The notes under the pieces were generated by a model. The model made no database searches and was not told where the DNA came from. It worked only from the letters and a program-made list of their open reading frames with translations. Both the position numbers and the translations under genes were made by a program. From assembly GCA_013398015.1 (NCBI GenBank), contig VZRR01010417.1, positions 124,001 to 188,000 of the forward strand: a DNA stretch of 64,000 nt, given 5' to 3'. This document shows, piece after piece, positions 51,801 through 60,602 of the stretch; position 1 is the stretch's first letter; each line of letters starts with the position of its first letter. The stretch comes from Oreocharis arfaki (lineage: Eukaryota > Chordata > Aves > Passeriformes > Paramythiidae).

Positions 51801-54800
51801 TAGATCAAAGCGAAAAAAGGGTACTGGATATTTAATAAATAAAAATTGGTCACCTTGGACCAGAATCTGAAGTTCTGCATAACTCAGATATTCTAGTAAA
51901 TAAGAAATTGTTATGAGGTGAAATTACATTTAATATGCCATGTAGAAAATACTTCTAAATAAATTACTTCAGCTGCAAGATCACATTGAAGAAAAATTCT
52001 GCATTGTACCAATATTGCTGTGCTAGCAGTACACACCTCTGCTGGTTTTTGGGCACAAGAACAAGAATGGGCACCAGATGGGTAAAACATTCATGATCAC
52101 AAACGGTTCTCAGATTTAGAGTAGATTTACTGCAGAGCATGAAATATAAACAAGCTATTAAGGAGAGCTGCAGCTGAATGTGCTTACAGGTTTTATTCAA
52201 CAACAAACTGATTCTGCTCTAAACTACCAAAAAATATGAGCCTTATACACACTTTCATTTTCAGCAGCTCTACTCACACAAAGACTGTGGCTGCACCTAC
52301 ATTACCAGGCAAGAGCAGCTGAGGAGGAGCAGATCTGCACAGAGGTCCGAACAGCCCCATCAACTGTTTCTGAAATCGTACTTCACACTAGAATTTTCTC
52401 TAGCCCCACAGACCTAAAGCCTGTAAGCATATGGAAGACAGCTCAAAGTTTAGTTTCACCCGAAAGGAACTCTGAGGGCACCCTGCCATAGAACCAGTGT
52501 GTGGTAAACGCAGAGATCAGCTCTCATAGAGTACTCCAAAAACAAAAAGGAAAAAAAACCTCTGTCCCTTCTCCCCTATTAAAAAAGAACAACTGGACAA
52601 GGACACAAGCTATACAAGGTTTTGGGCTTACATTTGAAAAGTGCTTACCTTTGTTGGTTTCCAGTCATTCAGTTTATTGTCCAAAACTACATCATAACAG
52701 AAAGCTCCAGAGATCACTGCAATCGCAATCCAAAGAGAAAAATATTCATGTTTTTAACAAGGTAGGTATTTCAGAGTCATATTATATTCTTACACCAAAA
52801 TTAATGAGAAGAAAAACAGAATTATCTTCAGAAATTCATCATAAAACAAAGGTTTTCAGCTCTGATTATACTATAAAATGGCAGATTGAACTCATGTTGT
52901 TTTAATTTCATTTCACTGAATGAGAAAATAATTTGAAAAGAGTTTTAATGCAATGTCAGTATAATAAAATCCCAGTAAAGAGAGGAGAAAATACACTGCT
53001 TCACAAAACTGCATCTAACACTGCAGAAAAAAAACAAAACCACTCACTTTAAAAATAATTCACAGTTTTTCCATTGTATCCTTCATATAATAAATGTGAA
53101 CTATTAAATTATAAAGAGGAATTTACTGCATAGAGAAATAAGACAATATTAGAGCTGAAGTAAAATGTTTATCCATGACACAAGCATGGCACAAACTTCT
53201 GGTAAAAGCAACACAAATTTCTCTGACAGTTGTTAGACCACTCTTTTGTGTATATTCAGTTATGGCTATTTAGAAATCAAATCTATGAACCCAGTAAGCT
53301 GACACTATTTCTATACATACAGTATAATGATATAGCTGAGTATATCCAAGATTATTCCAAATTCTGGTAGAACTGAAATATTTACCTGTACTTATCAATC
53401 ACAGCAAATGCTGAAATTGCTAAAAAGAGAAGAAGTTATACCACTCCACATGACCAGCAACCAACCTTCTCATATATTAAATGCATAATTATGCAGGCTT
53501 TGTTATTGAAACAACCTCCTCTCTTGTGCATTTTCTCACTTTTCTAAATCTTAAATCAGAGCACAGATGAGCAGAAGTCGTTACTAAGCTTGTTTGTACC
53601 TCAGTAATCTTCCAATTTGGTGTAGACATTGTCATTTTTTAGTAACTCAAGTGCTGGACAAGGCTATGCAGTTATTAGAGCAAATTCCACAGGAACATGC
53701 CACATCATATCTAGAAACTTTGCCCATGCCACTTCACAATACAGAGGTTTAGTTACTAATTTCAGCTATGAAATTCTAAGTGGTCTGAAACCCAGTGGCC
53801 ACACGGACCAATTTTCTGAATATTGACAACAAAATTGGTTTTAGTGTGGTTATAATAAATTAAAGGCAACTACAAAAACAAGTAATACACATATCAATGC
53901 TAAGTACCATCAACCATTGGAAAAGGAGCCTCTGATTTTTTTCTAAGTTTGGTTATTAAACACTCACTTAAGAAGCAGCAAAAGACAATCAATATAAAAC
54001 ACTTTTATCACCTCGCACTTCTGGAGCTTTAACTAGGTTGACTGAGTATTCATCCTTGAATGCTCGCTTTAGCACACACGCCATGATCATGGCACAGGAT
54101 CGCCAATACGCCTGCAAAGAGAATTTCAGAACATGCATTTATTGCCTAGAAGCTAATTATTAAAAAAAAAAAAAACCAAAACTTAACTGGATGATACACA
54201 AACCTAGCTGCCAACTCAAGCATTCCGCCCCTGGAAGTGTTCAAGGACAGGTAGGACAAGGCTATGAGCAACTTTGTCTAGTGCAAGGTGTCCCTTCTCA
54301 TGGAACTGGATGAGGTTTTGATTTCCCTTCCAACCCAAGCTTTTCCATGATTCTATGATTACTGTCTTTAGTATTTAAACTTCTATTCAGAGATGATTCT
54401 CCAAATAGAATCAAATTTAAAAAATCAAAACTGCACCTAGAATGCAAGCTAGATGTAACCCTGGAGATACTTAGATCTGAAATCATAGAATAATATAACA
54501 ATTGAAAGGAATGCTAACAATTCACCTAGCCCACATGCTGGTCCAGCTAATGATAGCCATGACGCACCATTAAAAAGACATCAAAAATGCCTGAACTTTA
54601 ATGACAACAAAGTTCAAGAAAGCAGACAGGCATGGAACTGAAAGGTGCACACAGAATCAAGTGGTCATAATCAGGGCCACCTGCAATGAGGCAAGGTACA
54701 GAGAACCAGGGTCACCTACAACGGAATAAGATAGTAACTTACCTTGTTTACTTCCTCTGGATCTTCATCTTTGAAGGTAAGGAACTGAATTTCACATGAT

Positions 54801-56653
54801 TTGGTCAAGGGTCTGTACATGTCCCAGATTTCACCATCCACAAGAGCCAGAACAGATTTCTTGCAATGCCATTCACTTAAATCTAAAGAAAGTAAAAAAA
54901 CCCCTGAAGTATTAGATAGTTATTAACCACATTTCTCAGGATCGGTGGCTCAGACTGCTGCATTTCTAACAACAAACTGCAAGTTTCATATTTGTAAGTA
55001 ACTTAGAAGGACGAACTGTGAAAAAAGACTCCAAAAATTAACTGTTTCTACTTCAATTGGCAGCACAACATTCACCATGAGGGGCTAATTCAGGAGTCCA
55101 TCCACTTACGCATGGCACAGTTGTATGGCGTAGAAAGAGCCTTGTTCATGACAAACACACTGCCAGGGTGCGAATTCCCAGTGTATTTCACTTCGATTTT
55201 CTCAATCCGTGGGTGAAGAGACAATTGTCTCTCTTTCTCTTTGGTAAAGAGCTCGTTACGCATCTGAACCACCTCATCAGGCGTCAGCTGAGAGAAAGCT
55301 GGTTTGGAGATGTACCCTGGTGACAGGAGAGATACTGAGTAAGCAATTATCCTGGACTAAGCAATAATCCTGGAGTAAGCAATCTTGGGGTGGGTCCAGC
55401 AGAGCACCCCTCTTAGGAGGAAAGGCTGAGGGAGCTGGGCCTGTTCAGCCTCAAGAGGAGATGACTGAGAGGGGACCTCATCCATGTCTGTCAGTGTCTG
55501 CAGGGAGGCATCAGAGCACGGACCAGGCTCTGCTCGGTGGTGCCCAGCAATAGGACAAGGGGCAATGGGCAGAAACAGATGGGCAGAAAGTTCCACAAGA
55601 ACATGAGGAAGAACTTCGTTACTGTGCAGTGACCAAGCACTGGAAGAGATTGCTCAGAGAGGGTGTGGAGTCTCCCTCACTGGAGATATTTCAGAACCAT
55701 CTGGATGCAATCCTGTCCCATGTGCTCTGGGATGATCCTACTTGAGCAAAGGTTGGACCAGATGACCCACTGTGGTCCCTTCCAACCTCAACCATTCTGT
55801 GACGCATTCTGAGTTTTCAAAGCCTCTTTATAAGCTGTTGGTTTCTACAACACTGCTGATCACCTACCTGTCTGTCTCAATATATACAATGTAGCACTTC
55901 TGCAGCTCCAGCAAGTGACCACACTGGGCCCCTGCACTGCCTGCACGAAGTGACAACAGGAGACTCAGGCAACAAGATGATGGAGGTCAAAAAGATGATG
56001 AGGGGTCTTGAGCATCTCTCTTATGAGGAGAGACCGCGAGAGCTGGGCCTGTTTAGTTTGGAGAAGACTGAGAGGGGATCTCATCAATGCATATAAATAT
56101 CTTAAAGGTGGGTGGCAAGAGGTTGGTCCCAGACTCCTTTCAGTGGTGACCAGCAACAGCATGAGAAGCAATGGCCATAAACTAAAACACAAGAAATTTC
56201 ACTTCTACACGAGGAAGAACTTCTTTCCATGGAGAGGGGCAGAGCACTGGAATAAGCTGCCCTGGGAGGGTGTGGAGTCTCTCTCCCTGGAGACATTCCA
56301 AATCCACCTGGACACCTTCCTGTGTCAGCTGCTGGTAGTGACCTTGCCCTGGCAGGGGGGTTGGACTGGATGATCTCCAGAAGTCCCTTCCAACCCCAAC
56401 TACTTTGTGGTTCTATGCAAACGTTAATATCGCTCCCTGACTGCAGAGGCCCCTCCCTCAGACAGGCCAACTCCCCTGCGGCCTAATAACGGCACCTCAG
56501 CCCCTGAAGGCACCGCCGCAGTACGAGCTCGAACTCGGCTCGGCCCCACACTCACGGCTCACGGCTCCCTCCCGCAGTCCCGGCTCCCTCCGGTTCCCTC
56601 CCGCACTCACGGCTTCCGGCCCGCAGCCCGCGGGCGGCCCACGGCCCCGCCAT
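45767..56653 (-). CDS. MRPL39: MRPL39, mitochondrial large ribosomal subunit protein mL39 (10 coding exons)
   Basis: Nuclear-encoded protein of the mitochondrial ribosome large subunit, with a TGS-like fold related to the N-terminal part of threonyl-tRNA synthetase (family knowledge). Coding segments on the minus strand in order: 56653-56611, 55316-55110, 54882-54743, 54111-54012, 52716-52649, 51429-51317, 49783-49718, 48502-48349, 47332-47285, 45850-45767. Every junction has GT/AG and phases agree, giving 1,023 nt including the stop and 340 aa; human is 338. Recognisable family segments include ELFTKEKERQLSL, GSVFVMNKALSTPYNCAM, AYWRSCAM, DLPFETL and IRRFQGVSLPV. The N-terminus (MAGPWAARGLRAGSR) is basic and fits a mitochondrial presequence. 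The start has a strong Kozak context (A at -3, G at +4) within a CpG island. The last exon encodes an acidic-to-neutral tail unlike the human one. The gene converges on BIC downstream. Confidence 0.96.
46268..46996 (+). mobile_element. Solo LTR in MRPL39 intron 9 (avian ERVL-like)
   Basis: Starts TGTCCTGGGTTGC and ends CACACCAAGACA, about 729 bases, of a type I recognise from neoavian genomes. It has a TATA-like GGATATAATC near 46,505, a GTTTTGTTTTGTACACATAT segment and an AGTAAA poly(A)-like signal after 46,840. Flanks TTCTA (46,263) and TTGTA (46,997) fit a 5-bp target duplication with one change. No internal viral genes flank it. It is antisense to MRPL39 and sits between the 16-codon exon 9 and the last exon. 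The long open frames seen here are by-products. Confidence 0.82.
46682..46757 (+). repeat. 37-bp tandem repeat x2 inside the intronic LTR
   Basis: GCTGTGACCAGCACTGCTCC starts at 46,682 and again at 46,719, followed in both by AGGAGG and a GAAGCTGCC segment. Confidence 0.9.
47285..47332 (-). CDS. MRPL39: MRPL39 coding exon 9 (16 codons)
   Basis: A short exon, acceptor ACACAG|GC and donor GGCTG|GTAAGT; 48 nt, phase 0 at both ends. Encodes AHHTVWHKLLERSKRL, which aligns with the human AHFTIWDKLLERSRKM segment. Being symmetrical, it could be skipped without a frameshift. Confidence 0.92.
47530..47677 (+). mobile_element. CR1 LINE 3' end in MRPL39 intron 8
   Basis: Short CR1 tail: TCTGGAAGTGTTCACAGCCA, GTGGAAGGTGTCCCTGCCCA, then CTTCTAACCCAAACCATTAT and a terminal GGTTCTATGATG. 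Antisense to the gene. Confidence 0.82.
48349..48502 (-). CDS. MRPL39: MRPL39 coding exon 8
   Basis: Acceptor CCCCCCAG|GT and donor TTGAAG|GTAAGT; 154 nt. This is the most conserved segment of the gene: GDFVDVSEGPHIPRTSFCF, then HNLQ and IRRFQGVSLPV. Ends in phase 0. Confidence 0.97.
48503..49717 (-). other. MRPL39: MRPL39 intron 7
   Basis: About 1.2 kb bounded by GT/AG with no recognisable insertion. Confidence 0.85.
49718..49783 (-). CDS. MRPL39: MRPL39 coding exon 7
   Basis: Acceptor GTCCAG|AT and donor ACATAG|GTAAGC; 66 nt. Encodes YKIEMIERKASQNMRGIV followed by TLH, matching the KASQNP-type segment of the family with some divergence. Confidence 0.92.
   Translation of the reverse strand: MQNRDDRKKSFSEYERNCNVT
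49784..51316 (-). other. MRPL39: MRPL39 intron 6
   Basis: About 1.5 kb, containing one CR1 tail (50,064-50,340). Otherwise unremarkable. Confidence 0.85.
50064..50340 (+). mobile_element. CR1 LINE 3' fragment in MRPL39 intron 6
   Basis: CR1-tail features include TCAGACTGGACACTAGGAAG, GAGAGGTGGTCGATGCCCCA, a GGCATCTGGACAATGCC block and GTAGGTCCCTTCCTATGGAA. Antisense to MRPL39. Confidence 0.75.
51317..51429 (-). CDS. MRPL39: MRPL39 coding exon 6
   Basis: Acceptor TTTTAG|GA and donor AACAT|GTGAGT; 113 nt. Encodes the DAKKLIHQDLPFETLHVEAK segment, strongly conserved in MRPL39. Leaves in phase 2. Confidence 0.95.
51430..52648 (-). other. MRPL39: MRPL39 intron 5
   Basis: About 1.2 kb with good splice sites and nothing recognisable inside. 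Confidence 0.85.
52649..52716 (-). CDS. MRPL39: MRPL39 coding exon 5
   Basis: Acceptor TTGCAG|TG and donor AAAG|GTAAGC; 68 nt. Encodes VISGAFCYDVVLDNKLNDW, joined in frame through a split Val codon. Confidence 0.94.
52717..54011 (-). other. MRPL39: MRPL39 intron 4
   Basis: About 1.3 kb. Contains a 65-codon open frame on plus (53,629-53,826) with no homology that I recognise. Confidence 0.85.
54012..54111 (-). CDS. MRPL39: MRPL39 coding exon 4
   Basis: Acceptor TTTGCAG|GC and donor CGAG|GTGATA, a weaker donor; 100 nt. Encodes AYWRSCAMIMACVLKRAF and on to KAPEV, close to human. Confidence 0.94.
54218..54360 (+). mobile_element. CR1 LINE 3' end in MRPL39 intron 3
   Basis: CCTGGAAGTGTTCAAGGACA, GTGCAAGGTGTCCCTTCTCA, a TTCCCTTCCAACCCAAGC block and the terminal ATTCTATGATTAC identify a CR1 tail, antisense to the gene. 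Confidence 0.82.
54483..54560 (-). mobile_element. Possible short CR1 3' fragment
   Basis: TCATAGAATAATATAACAAT and the following AAAGGAATG fit a reversed CR1 tail poorly. It would be the only intronic fragment in the sense orientation. Confidence 0.35.
54743..54882 (-). CDS. MRPL39: MRPL39 coding exon 3
   Basis: Acceptor TTTAG|AT and donor AACAAG|GTAAGT; 140 nt. Encodes HLSEWHCKKSVLALVDGE followed by the MYRPLTKSCEI segment, conserved in the family as the second half of the TGS-like domain. Ends in phase 0 at codon 130. Confidence 0.95.
55110..55316 (-). CDS. MRPL39: MRPL39 coding exon 2
   Basis: Acceptor CACCAG|GG and donor ATGC|GTAAGT; 207 nt, entering and leaving in phase 1. It encodes the start of the mature protein and the first half of the TGS-like region, including MNKALSTPYNCAM, which is close to the human sequence. 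Confidence 0.95.
55372..55808 (+). mobile_element. CR1 LINE 3' fragment in MRPL39 intron 1 (first)
   Basis: CR1 order is clear: GGAGGAAAGGCTGAGGGAGC, GAGGGGACCTCATCC, a GAAGAACTTCGTTACTGTGC block, GTTGGACCAGATGACCCACT, and the end TTCCAACCTCAACCATTCTG. About 437 bases. Confidence 0.9.
55972..56417 (+). mobile_element. CR1 LINE 3' fragment in MRPL39 intron 1 (second)
   Basis: Same order as the neighbouring copy: GAGCTGGGCCTGTTTAG, GAAGAACTTCTTTCCATGGA, TTGGACTGGATGATCTCCAG, then CCTTCCAACCCCAACTAC and TTCTATG. Less diverged than the first copy, so probably younger. Confidence 0.92.
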
Positions 56654-56800
56654 GCTCCCACCGCCAAGGTGCCGCCTCCCCAGTTCCGCCGGAAACACCG
56701 GCAACGGCCGCGCGGTTCCGCTGCCGCTCCAGGCGCCACCGCCGAGCGGCAGGAGCCGCGCGGGCCTCGGCTGTCGATGCTCCCTTCAGCGGCCCTGGCA
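56490..56800 (-). promoter_or_regulatory. MRPL39 CpG-island promoter with ETS-type site
   Basis: The only dense CpG-rich stretch in the window. It covers the start codon and first donor of MRPL39. CCGGAA at 56,689-56,694, about 36 bases upstream of the ATG, is the core of an ETS/GABP (NRF-2) site, common in promoters of nuclear genes for mitochondrial proteins. There is no TATA box. Transcription start is inferred at about 56,660-56,720. Confidence 0.75.
56611..56653 (-). CDS. MRPL39: MRPL39 coding exon 1
   Basis: Encodes residues 1-14 plus one base of codon 15. The start codon at 56,653-56,651 has A at -3 and G at +4. The donor is GCC|GTGAGT. The Arg- and Ala-rich sequence fits a mitochondrial targeting peptide. 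It lies inside the CpG island. Confidence 0.88.
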
Positions 56801-56805
56801 CAACT

Positions 56806-56868
56806 CAGAGCCACTGAATGTATTCTGCATTGGAAGGGACCCGCAACGATCACCGGAGGATCTTATCC
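56806..56868 (-). mobile_element. Possible reversed CR1 tail at the promoter edge
   Basis: GCATTGGAAGGGACCCGCAA followed by CGATCA resembles a reversed CR1 3' end; short and uncertain. Confidence 0.4.
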
Positions 56869-56871
56869 TGG

Positions 56872-57518
56872 TGGGTGAGAGGCTGGACGTGCCGCGGCCG
56901 TGTGCACTGGGAGCCCAGAAACCCCTTGTGTGCTGGGCTGTATCCAAAGCCCCGTGGACAGCAGGGGAGGGAGGGGATTCTGCCCCTCTGCCCCGCTCTG
57001 CTGGGACCCCACCTGGAGTGCTGCATCCAGCTCTGGGGTCCCAGCACAGGAAGGGCATGGAGCTGTTGGAGCCAGGCCACAGGAAGCCACCAAGTTTATC
57101 AGAGGGATGGAGCACCTCTGCTATGAGGAAAGGCTGAGAAAACGGGGGCTGTTCAGCCTGGAAAAAAGAAAGCTTTGGGGCGCCCTAATTGCAGCCTTCC
57201 AGCACCTGAAAAAACTTACAGAAAAGAGAAGCAAGACTATTTACCAGAGCTTGTAGTGACAGAACAAGCTAAAATGGCTGCAATTGAAAGAGCATAGGTT
57301 AAGATTAGATTTAAGGAAAAAATTCTTCCCTGTTAAGGTGGTGGCCTGTGGTTGCCCAGAGAAACTGTGGCTGCCTCATGCCTGGAAGTGTTCAAGGCTA
57401 GAATGGATGGGGCTTGGAGCAACCTGGTCTAGTGGAAGGTGTCCCTATCCATGGCAAGGGGTTGGAACAAGATGATCTCTAAGGTCCCTTCCAACCCAAA
57501 CCATTCTGTGAATCTATG
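56872..57518 (+). mobile_element. CR1 LINE 3' fragment next to the MRPL39 promoter
   Basis: Begins GTGGGTGAGAGGCTGGACGT and runs through the CTGCATCCAGCTCTGGGGTC, GAGGAAAGGCTGAG, AATTCTTCCCTGTTAAGGTG and GGTTGGAACAAGATGATCTC blocks to CCTTCCAACCCAAACCATTC. It starts about 220 bases upstream of the MRPL39 start codon, directed away from the gene. The long open frame across the island and this element (56,652-57,137) is not a gene. Confidence 0.92.
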
Positions 57519-57532
57519 ACTGTGGTTGCAGT

Positions 57533-57835
57533 CCAGCTCCTGGCCCTGCACAGGACAACCCCAAGAATCCCACCACCATGCACCTGAGACAGAGGTTGTG
57601 GAATCACACCATGTTTGCCCAGAGAAGTTGTGGAGTCTCCTTCACTGGACATATTCCACAACCATCTGGACACAATCCTGTGCCACATGCTCTTGGAAGA
57701 TCCTGCTTGAGCAGGGAGGTTGGACCACATAGTCCCTTCCAACACGACCCACTCTGTGATTCTGTGATTTTGAGAGCATTGTCCAAACACTGTATGAGCT
57801 CTAGCAGTCTTGGTGCTGTGCCCTGGGGAGTAGTT
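57533..57835 (-). mobile_element. Older CR1 fragment split by a younger CR1
   Basis: Two reversed pieces, 57,533-57,596 (ending CACCATGCACCTGAG) and 57,769-57,835 (AGCATTGTCCAAACACTG and on to GCCCTGGGGAG), join into one continuous CR1 consensus if the intervening plus-strand CR1 is removed. Confidence 0.8.
57597..57768 (+). mobile_element. Younger CR1 3' end nested in the older CR1
   Basis: GAGAAGTTGTGGAGTCTCCT, CACAACCATCTGGACACAAT, GTTGGACCACATAGTCCCTT and terminal ATTCTGTGATTTTG: a CR1 tail of about 170 bases inserted into a reversed CR1. Confidence 0.85.
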
Positions 57836-57923
57836 CTGTGCATTATTCTAGACAGAAACATCATCCCAAAATGTACCTCCACCACTCGCCACCTGCTCCC
57901 CTTCGCTAACACTTCACACCTCC

Positions 57924-58654
57924 TGTGGGTTTGCATGGCTAGGCTTTGGGAAGTGGGGCAGGGGGGCCTCCAGCGGAGCCCCCCTGTATTTTCATGTGAG
58001 AAGCTGCCAGAAGCTTTCTCGGTGTCCAACAGAGCCCATGCCAGCCAGATCTAAGACAGACCCACTGCTGGCCAAGGCCAAGCCATCAGCGATATTGGTA
58101 GTGCTCAGGGATAACAGATTTAAGAGGGGGAAAAAGTTACTCTTCAGCAGCAATTGTAGGCAGATAAGGAAGGAGTGAGAATGTGTGAGCAAAACAGCCC
58201 TGCAGACACCAAGGTCAGTGCAGATGGAGAGGGAGAAGGTGCTCCAGGCACCAGAGCAGAGGTTCTCCTGCCCACACTGGAAAAGTGTGAGTCTTCCTCA
58301 TGAAGAACAAGCAGCAGCAGAGACGTGTGACAAACTGACTGCAGCCCTCAGTCCCCATCCTCCTGTGCCACTAAGGGGGGGAGGAGGTAGAGAAATCAGG
58401 AGTGAAGTTGAACCCAGGAAGAAGGGAGAGATGGGGGAAGACTTGTTTTTATTTCTCACTACCCTACTCTGCTTGTCAATAAATTAAATGAACTTTCCTC
58501 AGTTTAGTCTGGTTTGCCTGTGATGGTAATTTGTGAGTGATCTCTCAACCCACAAGCCTTTCACTGTATTTTCTCTTCCCTGTCCAGTTGAGGAGGGGAA
58601 TGATGGAGTGGTTTTGGGGAGCACTTGGTGTCCAGCCAAGGCCAACCCCTTACA
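57924..58654 (+). mobile_element. Solo LTR with perfect 5-bp target duplication (avian ERV)
   Basis: Starts TGTGGGTTTGCATGG at 57,924 and ends CCCCTTACA at 58,654 (731 bases). Identical CCTCC flanks at 57,919-57,923 and 58,655-58,659 are the target-site duplication. Inside are ATTTAAG (58,118-58,124) as a TATA-like box, AATAAA (58,478-58,483), and segments typical of a large avian LTR group, such as GCAGACACCAAGGTCAGTGC and GTTGAGGAGGGGAATGATGG. No internal viral genes remain, so this is a solo LTR left by recombination. The 5-bp duplication fits an ERVL-type integrase; the family name is not certain. Confidence 0.9.
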
Positions 58655-58659
58655 CCTCC

Positions 58660-59655
58660 CGACTGGCCTTCCTCCTCGAAAGATTGAACCCAAGCAGAAA
58701 CTAGCTGCTGCCCATGTAGAAAAACCATTGTTCACATTAAAACTTGATAAATTTGTGAAATAAATCAAAAGTTCATTTTGATGCTTTACAATTTAGCTGA
58801 TGGTGGTCTTCATCGCAGTCCTCAGTTAGCAATGGTGTAACAGTGGCCATCATGAAGCCAATGTCAGACAGTTACACTGAATTAGTGCCATTAAGAGCTG
58901 AAGCATGTAATTAAACTCAGCATCAAAAAAATAAAAGGCATGGAATTTTTCACTGGAAACACATCTTTGGAGCAGTGGGACAGCTGGGTCCCCTTGTTTT
59001 GGTACCTGGCACTGACTTTCCTGTTCACCTGTGCTCTCATCCAAAAAAACAGGGGTATGCATATGGTAGCTTCTGTGCCCTTCATTACGTTATTTGTTAA
59101 GTTAAGAATTTCAGCAAGTCAATCATCCTGCTTCTTCATTTTTAAAATGAGTTAAATACAAGTTACTTAGAATAACGCTACTAATATCTGCGTACTTACA
59201 GCTCAACTACACCATTTTTCCTATTAACTCAAGGAATCATATGCAGTCAATGATCACATAACAATTATTTTGGTTTAAATGGTTGAAAAAACATAACCAA
59301 AACAAGGTTACTAGTGTAGGGTATAAAACCAACACTTTTATTCTGTAAGTAGATAAATGCAGAATGTTCAGAGAATGAGAGGCAGAAACAAACGCTGTTC
59401 TGTCACTTTGAGGGAGTACTGAATGAGAAGAGTAAAATCCTGTTTAGCACTGCACACTTTATTATACCTATCTGTTTTAAACTGGCACTTCTTAATCTCT
59501 AAACCTTCTTTTGTACAAGTATTTGCAACTTTTTATTCAGCTGAATCTTCGGAAAAAATGGTGGTAGGATATTTGCTACCTCCTTTTACTTGTTTGGTGT
59601 GGCTCTGGAAGCACAACATAGATTTTTAAAAATCTAGATTTGTAATGCACTGAAG
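58660..59655. other. Non-coding; nothing recognisable
   Basis: No repeat or gene that I can identify between the solo LTR and the next CR1. Confidence 0.6.
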
Positions 59656-59915
59656 ACTACTGGAGCAGCAAGGTCATCTGCCCTTTGGTAACCCTTGGCC
59701 AAAAGAATGACAGTGCAAAGCTGTACCCCCCAGAGAAAATCAAAATGCATGCAGAGGTGCTGGAAATTCCACCCAGGGTTCATTGAGAGCAGCTTTGTAG
59801 CGAAGGACTTGAGGGTGATGGTTGATGAAAAACTGAACATGAGCCAGCAGTGAGTGCTCAAAGCCCAGAAAGCCAACTGTGTCGTAGGCTGCATCCAAAG
59901 GAGCGTGGGCAGCCC
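59656..59915 (+). mobile_element. CR1 LINE internal fragment
   Basis: GCCAGCAGTGAGTGCTCAAA, then CCCAGAAAGCCAACTGTGTC and GGCTGCATCCAAAGGAGCGT correspond to the CR1 RT C-terminal region (the VVGCIQRSVGS-type translation). The 3' end is missing. Confidence 0.78.
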
Positions 59916-60602
59916 AGCTATTGATCCCTCAATGCCCAAAGGAAAATGCCTTTCAGCTGACAAGTACTCTGGGAAGGGTTTGACTGAAGTCCAGTGGCTT
60001 TTGACATGTCACATCACTGAGCACATTTGTGGTGCAGAGAAGAGATGGGTAACAGAATGGTCCAAGAATAATTACAACCTACCAGTCTTCATAAAGCCCT
60101 TTAACTTTCAGGAAAACCATGTCTATTATGGTCAGAAAATATGAGGTTGCCCTCTGAAGCAACAGGAACCCTGTAATTGCTCTTACGCCACAGTATGTGA
60201 CCCAACAGGAGTGTGTAAGCAACAAACCGTGACCATTTATCACCCTCATGGTCCCAAAGTCAGCTCTGAGCTCACTTACAGATTGCTTCAAAGGTAAAAC
60301 TGGCTTAAAAATTCCTGCGCCTCCCTTTGCCATTCTTGGGTGTTTCTCACAGCTCATCCTCTAGGTAAACAACTGTAGCAGCATTGTACAAGGCACTGAA
60401 CACAAGGTTGCTGAAGTGATACAAATTACAGGACCAGTACTGCTGAAAGATAATGTTTTATTCACAGGTTTCACATTATTTCTTATATTAATTTCCATGC
60501 ACAAGCGAAGTGAGAGCAGTAATCCATGGCCAGAAGCAGCAACAGCCTTGTAAGACAACATGCAGTGTAACTACATCTTAAGAGGTGTATTCTTCATAAC
60601 AC
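59916..60602. other. Non-coding; nothing recognisable
   Basis: Short open frames only. Confidence 0.6.

Larger units (their letters stand above)
55317..56610 (-). other. MRPL39: MRPL39 intron 1
   Basis: About 1.3 kb, of which about 70% is two CR1 copies in antisense orientation. The CpG island covers its 5' end. Confidence 0.85.

Noticed and set aside
56652..57137. 161-codon plus frame, the longest in the window
   Set aside because: A GC-rich shadow of the MRPL39 CpG island running into a CR1 tail. No homology, and the opposite strand carries the real exon 1.
57578..58054. 158-codon plus and 141-codon minus frames near 57.8 kb
   Set aside because: They span the nested CR1 pair and the start of the solo LTR, so are repeat artefacts.
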